Assembly (NCBI RefSeq): GCF_001039355.2
Contig: NW_019775497.1
Span: 131,610-195,609, forward strand
From: Lingula anatina
Taxonomy: Eukaryota; Brachiopoda; Lingulata; Lingulida; Lingulidae
DNA: 64,000 bases
Direction of reading: 5' to 3'
Part shown: in pieces, positions 24,278 to 35,119 of the stretch
How positions within the stretch are numbered: the first letter of the stretch is position 1
Layout of the letters: each line of letters opens with the position of its first letter
The notes under the pieces: model-generated
Databases searched by the model: none
What the model was told of the DNA's origin: nothing
The model's input: only the letters and a program-made list of their open reading frames with translations
Position numbers and translations under genes: made by a program

Positions 24278-25136
24278 TTAGATAAAGAGATGGACATGCG
24301 CTTCCTCTGGTGTCCAACGTACTCATATAATCAGCAGTTTTTCTGTATTCTACTCAATGTCAGGGAGAACCTTGTAAATATGCTAACCTGACTTTCAGCG
24401 AGAGTCCCCGCTGAGTTGGATTGACACTTTTATTGGAAAAGAGCCTTTATGAAACTGGTGGCGTCGATGACCTCAGTTGACAAAATGATAAATGATACAG
24501 ATTAAGATTTAAAATGAGTTGAAATCTACGACCTATTGTCCCACTTGACTGTACAGGCTCTGACGGCAACAGAAAACGTATCCTCTACCAGGGATACATA
24601 TTTGTTTTCTCACTAGATATTCATGGGTATGTCTCCGACTAATTCATGAGACAATTCTCACCTGTGTAGTACACAACAGATAATTATGTTGTAAATATGC
24701 CTAAGAGAGACGCATGTATCTATGAATATGTAGTGAAAAATCAATCTGTGGCACTGGCAGAACTTGAACGGCGCTTTTTGTATTTTACAAGTGTCACAAG
24801 ATGCACTTTTATCCAGAAAGCTAGACATCACCTTTTCTCAAACCCCATTCGATGTATTTTAAGAAAAAACAAGCTTTTTTAAGTAGTGAAACTACACACA
24901 CGTTCCCTGATAACGGTGTCTTGGTTAACATCTGAAATACCACATTGGTAAGAAAAAGAGCATGTAGCTGCTGTTTGAAGAAGTTATTAATGAACGTTAG
25001 CCAGCATAACCCAGCCGATGTAATTATTTGCCAGGAGCAAACATCTAGAACAAATCAGACAGTCTACCCTGACCCTCTTGATCACGTTCGGGTCTCAAAT
25101 CAGACTATGCTTATAAAAGAGGAACAACGCCTTGAA

Positions 25137-25368
25137 CGGGGGGGGGGGGGGGGGGCTTTAGGGGGGTCACATCAATGGTCCCCTTTTGAAATTAGAAATT
25201 TGACTAGCTGAACTGTAGTTCTAAACTGTACCAAATGGCACCGTTCGCCCTCTAAAATACCCTTTACCGGACCTCGAACCCCACGCCAAGGGGGGGGGGG
25301 GGGGGGGGGGTCAGGGGTCGGCTTCGCATCCGCGGACCCCCCTTCAAATAATCCTGGATCCGCCCCTG
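25137..25368 (+). mobile_element. MITE B, copy 1 (5-bp TSD TTGAA)
   Basis: The right end is CCTGGATCCGCCCCTG, like MITE A, but the interior is different (GGTCGGCTTCGCATC, ACCAAATGGCACC, two poly-G runs). The left end has expanded into poly-G. TTGAA is present at 25132-25136 and 25369-25373. The paralogous segment at about 30930 lacks the element. Confidence 0.85.
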
Positions 25369-26094
25369 TTGAACCACCTAGACAGTCAACCTGGGTTAAG
25401 TTAAGTTAATGACAAATAAGACCCCTGTCTATAGTAAGTGTATGTAGTAACTAAACAAGCTAATCAAATAAAGAATACTGCAACCAGCGGATTAAAACGT
25501 CTTACTGTCATAGCTGTGGGTTTACTGCACTGTGTGCCGAACGTGACTTGTGAGCTGTACGTTTTTCCTGTCCCAATAACTTTTGTTCGCCAAGATTTTC
25601 TTCCTGTTAAAGCTTACATCTAAAGCAACACACTAAAAGATTTTGATACCTGAAAGATTTCTTCCTACACCAACTCACAGTCAAGATTCAGAACATTAAG
25701 TTAACCATTGAAAGCGAATCATTTGCTGCCTTTTGGCGAGTAATTTTCCCTAACTGCACGGGTCACAAACTTTGATTGGGTTAAGTCATCGTTGTGGGGA
25801 GAAACTGTTTATTCGTCATAAGGTCAATATTGACTATTTTAATATAATGGTTATAAGGCACCTGCATCGGTTAAATAATTTCACTAGTTGCTATGTATTT
25901 CTGTCTAAAAAATCATAGATAAATATTTAAAATAGATAAGCAGATTAACATTTTTCTGTGAATAAATAGTTATTTTATTACTAAGTTCTTATCACAACTG
26001 GTAAGTGATCGTTTGTTAGTATTTCTAAATAATGATAATAATAACTATAAAAGCACTCAGAGAACGCAACTACGGCAAAGATATTTAATCAAAT

Positions 26095-26430
26095 AATTAT
26101 TGGATCATCACTAAAATCTCATCATTTCTTCCTTTGACCTATCCTGAAATTTTCAGGAAATTGGCTCATTTGTGACCTTTAGTGAAAATGTATTAATTAA
26201 ATAACTAATCAAGGGATCTTCACCAAAATCTTATCATTTTTTACCTTGAGCCATTAGTGACCCATCCTGCACATTTCATCAAAATCGACACTTTATTATT
26301 TAATTAATTGACTAGTTACGCGTCGACACCTAATCCAATAATTAATTAATGGATCATCACCTTAATCTCATCATTTCTTTCTTGTGCAATTTGTGACCTT
26401 TCCTGAAAATTTCCCTTAAGTGTACCCATT
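26095..26430 (-). repeat. Repeat F-derived tandem block, three units
   Basis: Three units about 110-135 bases apart, each GGATCATCAC(C/T) then ATCTCATCATTTCTT, then GACCTTTCCTGAAAATTTC. As reverse complement these equal the repeat F core (GAAATTTTCAGGAAAGGTCA). Units are separated by TTAATTAA-rich linkers. Absent from the paralogous segment near 31440. Confidence 0.7.
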
Positions 26431-26458
26431 GCTTTTTGCAAAATGATGTGCACAGACA

Positions 26459-26462
26459 AAAA

Positions 26463-26537
<75 letters not shown>

Positions 26538-26548
26538 GTAAATAAACA
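26459..26548. repeat. (AAAT)n microsatellite
   Basis: About 20 AAAT units, decaying to AAGT/AAAC at the right. Explains long FIYL-type frames on the minus strand. Confidence 0.95.
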
Positions 26549-27404
26549 AAGAGATAACGACAAGCAAAACAACTTCCTTGTCGGAGGTAGCAATCAAACG
26601 CATCACTAGACACAGCAATGGTACTTTAAAGTATTATTAAAAGTATAAACCATGTCGAGTTTTCTATTGTTAAATAATATTATGAGTGTCACATATCCAA
26701 CTAAAAGCATCTGATGCTTTTTTTAAGTAGAGAAGTGTGATGATCGCCATAGTTTGAGTGCTTTTTGGTTTTTGTCGGTGACCAATGAGCCATCCAATAA
26801 ATCCAAGCATGAATTGTAAGTTTAAGATTTATGATACGAGGCTATGAAAATAAATTTAAAATCTCTCCTCTTGAGTCCATACTACCCGAATTGTGCTAGG
26901 TGCGACAACTAATTATGTGTGTACATCTAATGCAATCATGTGTCCCCTCCACCCTATTGGCTCACTCGTAAAAACTTCAGTTTTCGCCAACGTACACTCT
27001 GATATTCAAGGATCACTGGACATACACGTAAAAGCCACACCTGGCCAGAAATTGGTTGCATTTATCTCAAGGTGGGGTGAGGGATCTTTTTCCTTAAAGC
27101 AAATATACACAGCAACATAAAGTAGAAGTCACAATACTACGGCGAGGACGTTGATTTTGACATCTGATGCCCTACCTCAAGTGTATTATTTTTCCCTTGC
27201 CCCTTTCCCCGTTGTTATTAATTGATTAATTTTTTAATGCCTACCCTCTCCCCAACATAAATTATGCTTCTTACACAACTGATTTCAACCCCTTTTCTGA
27301 CCCCATTACAATGTCAGTGTTATCATTTAGGCCCTATTATTTTCAGTATGTTGGAAACGGAGGGCCGGAGTTATGCTTATCATTGATAATTTTACAACAC
27401 CACC

Positions 27405-27510
27405 AACAACACCAACAACAACAACAATAATAACAATAATAATAATAATAATAATAATAATTTATTATTATTATTACTATTATTATTATTATTATTTTTA
27501 TTATTATTAT
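27405..27510. repeat. (CAA)n(TAA)n(TTA)n compound microsatellite
   Basis: CAA, then TAA, then TTA units, partly self-complementary so it can fold into a hairpin. A similar compound tract sits at the equivalent place in the second segmental copy (33809-34040). Confidence 0.9.
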
Positions 27511-28233
27511 ATTAAAGAAGTTAGTTAATTAAAAAACTATACCTGTACTGAAGTGCTGAAAGTAGGATATCGTTTTCGTTGCCAAGTCGACGACTTCTGT
27601 ATCGAGAATATTACACACCCACGCGAGTCGCTGTCCGCAGCGTCAGAAGAATGTTGACGACCCTTGCTTGCTGTGCAGGACTAGACTGCTTTGCGTATAG
27701 CTCAACACTGACCAAAATAACGGCCCAAAGATCACCAGTGGATCGGGAGGGTAGAATAACCGTCTCGCTTCAGTGTGAATGTTTTTAAGTTTAAGTGGGT
27801 GGCGCCAATGGACGTTAAGTATGGATGATTACTCCATTACGGTCAGAAGGCCACCGATTCAGTCAACCGATCTAAGCTATGAACTTGAGACTCTTTTAAG
27901 TACATCTGAGGTCAACGCACCCCGCCGTGGACGTGTACTTTTATTCAAGCACTTAAGGTACTCGAGACGTCTTTTCGACACACATTTTCAATTTTTAAAA
28001 TCGGTTTATTTGCACTGCCATACATTCTTTGTCAAAAAAATTGGCCCAGCTTTCGTCTTATGTGTTTTTGTTTACAAATTGTTATAGGTACATGAAGGCT
28101 GTAAACCATTCTAAATAATGTTTGTTTCCCCATATTCCAAATTTGATAATAATAATATAACAATGTATTTATTCTAAGTCTGAAATCTATAAGATATGTT
28201 AACATTCATAAATTTAACATGACCCAAGGTTAA

Positions 28234-28569
28234 AGGGATAATAACTCTTCGTTTTGGCCAAAAAATGAATTTTCCTGGAGTAAACAACAATTTTCCCATA
28301 CTTACCAATGGTTAATGAATCCATTTTTACATTCAAAGTTAGTCCCTGTTTTTTTTTTCTAAAAAGTTTGGTTTTTTGTTAAAATCTCTTAAGAGATTAT
28401 AACAGAGTATAGCCATCAGTGGAGGTCACATGGTCTGAAGACAAGCTCAGATAACAGAATAATAACTGTAACTGTTTTTGTCGTAAAACAGAATATATCA
28501 TATTTCTGTGATTTATTCACAATGTTTTTATTGTGAAATATAGATCTCATGCGAAGAGTTATTATCCCT
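28234..28569 (+). mobile_element. TTAA-flanked inverted-repeat element L, copy 1
   Basis: Perfect 18-bp inverted ends AGGGATAATAACTCTTCG (28234-28251, and its complement at 28552-28569), directly flanked by TTAA at 28230-28233 and 28570-28573. 336 bp, non-coding; short internal palindromes such as TCTCTTAAGAGA at 28385-28396. A TTAA target points to Kolobok- or piggyBac-type mobilisation (inference). Confidence 0.88.
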
Positions 28570-29117
28570 TTAAGAAAGGACAAATTGACGGTGAAAATAA
28601 TCACATTTTATACCATTTATTCACATTAAGAACACGCAACCCCTCAAATCTGATTTTTCACAGTGATTTCTTAGCTGTACCCAAATCGAGGACTCAGTTG
28701 TCCGTAGAAGACACCCGGCTTGGCCTTACTATTTATAAAGCAAAAAAAGTGACAGAAACGGATGGGATCACTCTTGGACTGTTGAAATTATGTGCTAATG
28801 AGCATTATGGTGCATTGCGCAATATCTACAAATGCAAATGGTTTTTACATTCTAGCTCGTCTGTTACCGTTTTCGATGACAATACAAGAATAAATTTCTT
28901 ACATTATATCGCATGGATGGGCAATTGAGGGTCCTCGGACATGTTGCAGAATGCCTCATGGAAGAGTGTGTGGACAATGATATTGCCTGTGTCAGATCAG
29001 TCCGTGATTGGAGAGCATTCCAAGCCCATGTTGTTTCTTTTGGAACAGAACATCATTTGGGCATTTTACTTTAACAATTTAAACTGATATTTCACTCTGT
29101 TTACAAGAGGTGATTTC

Positions 29118-29400
29118 GGGGATATTACAGGCGTCATCATGACAACGCTCTTGCTCACCGTGCTCGTCTGCTGAGCTGCTTGTTGCAGAAACACAATGTT
29201 CTGAGGATGAAGCAACCATCTTTCAGCCCTGATATTAACCGTACTGAGCACCAGTGGCATGAAATAGAGTGTGCAATACGTAGGAGAACCAACCCTCTGA
29301 TAATCTGAATCACCTCTGCCATGGTCTTCAGGAACACTAAACGAAATTGTTACCATTGTTGAAACAAAACGAAGACAACATTATTGCAGCATTTAACTGT
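29118..29400 (+). pseudogene. Tc1-type transposase relic (D34E end)
   Basis: The frame through 29135 reads HHDNALAHRARLLSCLLQKH, then SFSPDINRTEHQWHE and IRRRTNP before a stop at 29306. The spacing between the D of HDNA and the E of TEHQWHE is exactly 34 residues, the D34E signature of Tc1-family transposases. A frameshifted continuation follows (ITSAMVFRNTKRN). The first catalytic Asp and the DNA-binding domain are not seen. A second fragment with LHYDNALVHSSR lies at about 29458-29520 and repeats the DNA from about 29060 to 29150. Confidence 0.75.
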
Positions 29401-30336
29401 AACATTCAGAACTGATATCTCATTCCATTTTGCAAAAGGTGACATTCGTGGATGACTACAAGCTTCATTATGACAACGCACTTGTTCACAGTTCTCGCCA
29501 CGTGACTTATAAAGAGCGCATTCTGACGCCTATTGTCTATTGGTTTGATGACATTCGGGGGGGGGGGGGTTGCAAATTTTATGGGAGTTGTTTTCTTAAT
29601 TTCTGTGGAAATTACTGTACGTGAAACTTTATATTTGAGGGGAACATGCTCGTTATTTGAATAAATAGAAGAAATCTGGATGTCCTTGACGGTATTTTGG
29701 TTTTTCTTTTAAATAAGCCTTTTGGACCAAAATAACTATTTGCACAGGTTAACGGCTGTCATATATGTGACCATTTTCAAACAAAAGCACACGTGAATAG
29801 GAATGAAGGCGAACAACAGAGTAGTGCTTGGATAAGTGATACGGCACCCCTGGCGATATTTCCCTGCACAAGAAAACCCCGGCAAGAGGTTGATAGTATC
29901 CAGTGTTTCACTATGAGATAGATACAGGTAGATAGATAGATAGATAGATAGATGGGAGAATGGATGGACAGGTAGATATGTAACAAGAGGCAAAGGTCAT
30001 TTCACCCGGACATGTATCACGTGGCCTTCCTGTGACAAGGTCAAACAAGGTCATCGTGTCCTACCAGAATACCCAATCACGTTCAAGTTCAGTCTTTAAA
30101 TGACCTGATCCGAATCCAGGGCATTAGGGATCTTTTCGTGCTAAGAATAGTGACCAAAGGCCTGAACAAATAAGAGTACGGCAACAAAAGGATTAAAAGC
30201 TATAGATCTATTGACTTTGTAGTGTACACTGGTAACTGGTAAATATAAAAGGGGCTCAGTATAGTTTACGCTGCATTACTCCCTTGAACACCCTTGGCTT
30301 CTCCGCTGATTTTCATTCAGTGGAAAAACAAACATA

Positions 30337-30450
30337 AAGCCCCCTTTACACTGGACGGCGTTCTTTTTGGGTTCCGTGGTACGGCCCCGTCTGATATAAA
30401 AAAAAAATAATAACAATACTCGCCGATCACTGAGCATTCATTTTGCAAGC
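30337..30450 (+). mobile_element. Element K-like left end, truncated
   Basis: TAAAGCCCCCTTTACACTGG and the following GGCGTTCTTTTTGGGTTCCG resemble the terminal region of element K. The opposite end was not found. Confidence 0.5.
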
Positions 30451-32085
30451 AAAACGATGCTTGTGCCTCCTTTCTACGACCACAGTTATGCCAGTAATAC
30501 ATGTACAATCTGTAAAACGATCTTTGTCCCCGGTACAGGGTACTGAACAGGTACTGATCAAAATTGAACCACGTCTTTGGCATTTTACTAGTGTCACAAG
30601 ATGCACGATTCACCTTTAGCCAAAAGCTACACATCACTTATATTATTTTGAAAATCAGTCAGTGAGTTTCTGGCCACTTAATAATTTGAGAAAAACAAGC
30701 TTTTTATGTATTAAAACTACTCACTGGATAAACACTATCACATTGGTGGGAAATAAAGAATGTGTGTGCTGTTTGCAGAAATTATCATTGAACGACTGAG
30801 TACAAAACACAGCTGATAAAAATATTTGCCCAAAGCAAACATCTAAAACAAATCTGACAGTATGCCCTTACTATCTTGATCACGTTCGAGTCTCAGATCA
30901 GACAGATATGCTGATAATAGAGGAACGACGTCTTGTCGGCCTGGTTTAAGTTCGGTTAATGACCTAAAACAAGACCACTGTTTCTAGTTAGCATAGAACT
31001 AAATAAGCTAATCAAATGATAAAATTGCTCATGGTGCAATCAATTTGAAAAATTGCATAATTAGTTTTTTTTAACCCAAATAAATTAATAAAATTATAGA
31101 ACACACAAATACAAGCAATTTCATGTTTCAAACTTTGACACAAGAACTTAAACTCTCATTACAAAAACAATCAAATCCCCTGTATATATTTAACGGCCGT
31201 GCCAAATACAAAATTTCAGCTTGCTGTGGATAAAATTTAATTATAAAGTGGTTTTCAAAATTGCCTAATCTTTTTCAATTTGTTTTTTTTTTTGGTACTG
31301 AACCCCATTTGCTGATCAATTGCACAAAGCTAAAAGTTGTATGAGAAATGACGCAATTTATGTGTATAGTTATTTTACTACATAGTTCTCATAATACTAC
31401 ACTGCACTGGAGCGTGATATTTTGTTAATGTTGCTAAATAAAGATAATGATAATAATAAAGAATTAAACGCATCTCTAGAGACAGGAACTGTACTTATAA
31501 GAATATTTTAAATGTGTTAACCATGCCGTTTTTCCTACAGTTAAATACTGTTATGAATGTCATAAACCAAGTTAAAAGCGTGCGGCCTCGCACAAATAGA
31601 TCAGGCATGAATTTTAAGATGGTGGTTCTCAATTATTCAGGATATAAAGCTATGAAAGTAAACTTTAACCTCTTCTTCCCGAGTCCATGCCACGCCGATT
31701 GTGCCAGGCGCGACAACTAATTTAGTGTGTACATCTAATGCAATCATGTATGGAGGTTTTTATTTTTGGTCAAAACTATTTATTTTTATTACTTATTTTT
31801 CGTATTTCAACATCTATTAATTTTCATTTATGGTTGAAAATTTTTCATGCGTTGTCAATAGTTTTTCAAATGACTGTCTTCTTTCAAGCACATATTCTCA
31901 TCATATTTTATCAGAACGTTTTAATAGCTGGATTATGGCAACTTCTAGCGTTTAATTTACAGACACTTTAACAGGTCTGATGTCAAAATGTCTGATGCCC
32001 CTCCTTCTCTTTTTCTTCAGCTCCTGTTTGTCTGTACATAATCACCTAGCAGATGACTTCGTGTTATCAGAGAAAACCTCCATTG

Positions 32086-32265
32086 CAGGGGCGGATTGAG
32101 GCCGTCTTCTGGCTCTTACTAACCTCGAAAGACGGCAAGGTTTTTAAGTTTACATTGACGGGTATACATGTATATTTTTTCTGTCGGAAGACAGTCAAAA
32201 ATGGAGGATGGACTAACAAAGATAATTTGGAAGAATGTCAGAAAATAACTCATGATCCGCCCCTG
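32086..32265 (+). mobile_element. MITE A, copy 3 (5-bp TSD CATTG)
   Basis: CAGGGGCGGATTGAGG at the left, ATGATCCGCCCCTG at the right, CATTG on both sides (32081-32085, 32266-32270). It lies within the second copy of the 24-35 kb segmental duplication and is not seen in the first copy. Confidence 0.9.
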
Positions 32266-32545
32266 CATTGGACATCCCGAGTAACTTCGCCACCTTTCAG
32301 TATTTCAAATCTATAGAATAAGATCGTTGAGAACCCTTACTTTAAATTTTGAGTTTAAGGAATGTTTTGCTAAAAACATGGTGTCAAAATTGCGTGGGCC
32401 AGCTTACTCCACCCCAAATACAAATTTGTTTTCTCTGCACCTGTTTTAAACTCCGTTGCATTATCAACGTTATTATTCCAGTATGTTGGAGACAGAGGGG
32501 GTGTGGTGCTTATTGAGGAAAGTTTTCTATGATCCCTGAATTATA

Positions 32546-32760
32546 GACCCCATTCCCAGAGATTAGATCGATCCAAACTAGATCGACCTAACTCCTTGGG
32601 GGTTCACGCTATATAGCTGTCAGCTGGGCGGACACGAAAGTTAATTACCCGCTTACAGCTTGTAGCAGGCGGGACGGGCATTTAAGCCGGATTATCTGAC
32701 AGTGATCTAGTGAGACTCCCCATGGGGATAGATCGATCTAAAATCTATGGGAATGCGCCC
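32546..32760 (-). mobile_element. Inverted-repeat element D, copy 2
   Basis: Reverse orientation to copy 1: GACCCCATTCCCAGAGATTA at the left, GGGAATGCGCCC at the right, strong identity throughout (GGTTCACGCTATATAGCTGT, AGCCGGATTATCTGACAGT). Flanks are ATA on both sides. It lies in the second copy of the segmental duplication only. Confidence 0.8.
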
Positions 32761-32894
32761 ATAGTGTATGCACATTTGACCGAAGAACAATAAGTCTGTG
32801 CTTGGACTGACCCATAGTTTGATGCTCGACCTACTAATCTATATTACAGATTTACACTATGGTTTTGCCATTATTGATATACGTAGTACACCAT

Positions 32895-33400
32895 TGTATA
32901 TTTATTTGATCTGTGGTCTACTGTTTCACTGGCGTCACTTAGTGCAAAAGTTACGAGAAGTTGTCCTTTATTATTTTTCTCAATGGTTGTGGAAAGAAAT
33001 ATTCGTGTGCATGAAAAAACTACGCAGTATTACACTTCACAAACATTATGCCTACTATTGTATTGTTTATTTGATCTGTAATGTACCGTTTCACTGGATT
33101 CACTCCTTTAACATTTTTCTCAGTGGTTGTGGAAATAAGGAATTCGTTTACATGGTAAAACTGCGCAGCATAATACTTCATCTATATTATGTTTACTTGA
33201 TCTGTAATCTGACGTTACCAGAGTCATTTAGTGCAATGTCTACAAGAAAGTTTATCTTTATTATTTTTCTCAATGGATGTGGGAAGGAAGGAATTCGTGT
33301 GCGTGGTAAAACTGCTCACTATTCCATTGAATATACATTGTACATTAACTATGCATACTTTTACTCTCCCTTTTCGTCCTCAATCAACAGCAGTACTATT
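32895..33400 (+). repeat. Three-unit degenerate tandem repeat under a 213-codon frame
   Basis: Units of 125 to 165 bases start at about 32902, 33066 and 33191 (TATTTGATCTGT, TTTATTTGATCTGTAATG, TTTACTTGATCTGTAATC). All carry TTTTTCTCA(A/G)TGG and GTGGAAA or GTGGGAA words. The open frame 32798-33439 spans them, but in unit 3 the homologous peptide moves to another frame, which argues against coding. Confidence 0.7.
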
Positions 33401-33503
33401 TTCGCAAGATATTGTCAGGGAATATTGGTCAATAAATAAAAATTAAATAAGTTAAAATAAAGTAAAACTGTTTTGCAAGATATCGCCAATGCATTTTGAG
33501 TCA

Positions 33504-33507
<4 letters not shown>

Positions 33508-33553
<46 letters not shown>
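33508..33553. repeat. (AAAT)n microsatellite
   Basis: About 11 perfect AAAT units. Confidence 0.95.
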
Positions 33554-33556
<3 letters not shown>

Positions 33557-33808
33557 CAACAAATCACACTGTGGACTTGATGTAATACAATCAATTTGCT
33601 CACACAAACGCACACACACGCGTACGCGCACGCCTAGCTGTGTTCCTTAATTAAAGTTGAAATCATTGCACTCTTTCTGTGGATATCATTTTATTGGTTT
33701 ATTGTCGATGTTTTTTTTTTAATAACAGACTAAATTAAAAGTGCATCGATATTTTCATGAAGTGCACCTTAAAAACATTATTACTTTTATACATTGTTGT
33801 GCAACGAC

Positions 33809-33809
33809 C

Positions 33810-33846
<37 letters not shown>

Positions 33847-33875
33847 CCAATAATAATAATAATAATAATAATAAC

Positions 33876-33935
<60 letters not shown>
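33809..33935. repeat. (CAA)n(TAA)n compound microsatellite
   Basis: About 12 CAA units followed by about 28 TAA units with one interruption. Gives spurious poly-T, poly-N and poly-Q peptides. Confidence 0.95.
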
Positions 33936-33936
<1 letters not shown>

Positions 33937-34847
33937 TTGCTAGATATATTAAGAGAGAAACGTCAACATAAAATATACTCCTCTTGATTTTTCTTCTACT
34001 TAAGCGTTTTATTATTATTATTATTTTATTATTATTATAATTTTAAAGGAAGTTTGATGTCAAAAAGACTATACCTGAACTGTAGGCCAGATATCCTTGT
34101 CAAGTCGATCACTTCTTAATTGAGCGCTCCGGTATCGGGAATATTCTAGGCTTCTCACACCCCGACGAGTCGCTGCCCGTAGCGTCAATGTCAACGAAAG
34201 TCAACGATCCTTCTCTGCTGCACAGGTCACTCCTGCTGTGCTTGGCGTTCCACGTGCAATAACCAAAATACACTCCAAATTAGGGGTGCAAAAATAAGTG
34301 ACGGATCGGGAGGGTAAAAAAAGGGTAAACTAGCTGGAGGGTGGTGTTGATAGGCGTGGAGTATGGATGATTACACCCCTCGAGGGCACTGGGGCACCAG
34401 CCCGGTCAACCGTTCTAAGTCACAGACGTGAAACCTGTTTCAGTGCATCTGAGGTTAGTAAACTTTTCCAGGCCTTATGGACGTGTACTTTAATTCAAAT
34501 ACACGTCAGTTCTTTGTGACGTCATTTCGTTACACTTTAATAACCATTTTATTTGCACTGCCATATAAGGATGATAGATGAAGCGTTGCAGAGTATGTCT
34601 TCATTATTGTGTAATTAAAAGTGTTATACTGGCACGATTTAGTGTTTACTGGCACCGGACGCCTATGGTGGAAAATATATGACAGTAATAATTATAATTG
34701 TTTTAATGGATGATTTCTGTCCCCAAAGATGCTTTCTATCGAAGGTAAAAGGTGCTGCACCAGAATTTCAATGTGACGTTCATGGTTCAGATTTAAATTT
34801 AGCAACACTAGTTCACCAAATCCGTGGAAACCAATACAACCCCAAAC

Positions 34848-35112
34848 CAGTGGCGGATTTAGAGGGGGTGGTCAGGGGTCGGTTTCTGAAAAATATCTCA
34901 CACCAATATTCCCCTCTTGAAATAAGAATTTTGACAAGCTAAATCATAGTTCTAAACCGTGCCAAAGGGCACTGTTTGCTCTCCAAAACACCAAAAAATT
35001 TTCGGGGCCCTTGAGCAGGCCCCGAACCCCACACCAAGGGGGCGATGGTCTTCTTCGCATCCGAAGTCTGTCGTTTGGGACCCCCCTTCAAATAATTCTG
35101 GATCCGCCCCTG
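34848..35112 (+). mobile_element. MITE B, copy 2 (5-bp TSD CAAAC)
   Basis: CAGTGGCGGATTTAG left, CTGGATCCGCCCCTG right, CAAAC on both sides (34843-34847, 35113-35117). The interior matches copies 1 and 3 (CCCCTCTTGAAAT, GTGCCAAAGGGCAC, CTTCAAATAATTCTGG). Confidence 0.9.
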
Positions 35113-35119
35113 CAAACGG

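Larger units (their letters stand above)
24745..28030 (+). repeat. Segmental duplication, copy 1
   Basis: Diverged direct copy of 30545-34570. Shared landmarks in the same order: TGTCACAAGATGCAC, TATTTGCC with GCAAACATCTA, TTGATCACGTTCG, GCGACAACTAAT followed by GTGTGTACATCTAATGCAAT, CAGTATGTTGGA, GGATCGGGAGGGTA, AGTATGGATGATTAC, TTTATTTGCACTGCCATA. Copy-specific inserts: MITE B at 25137-25368, F-type repeats and an (AAAT)n tract at 26040-26590. No conserved open frame links the copies. Confidence 0.8.
30545..34570 (+). repeat. Segmental duplication, copy 2
   Basis: Partner of copy 1, with the same landmarks in the same order. Copy-specific inserts are MITE A (32086-32265), element D (32546-32760), a three-unit tandem repeat (32895-33400) and large AAAT, CAA and TAA microsatellites. 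No open frame is conserved with copy 1, so I infer non-coding DNA. Confidence 0.8.

Noticed and set aside
28533-28928. 131-codon plus-strand frame
   Set aside because: Its start lies in element L and no homology or splice support was seen for the rest.
33741-33987. Poly-T, poly-N, poly-Q and poly-I frames
   Set aside because: They are translations of the CAA/TAA microsatellite.
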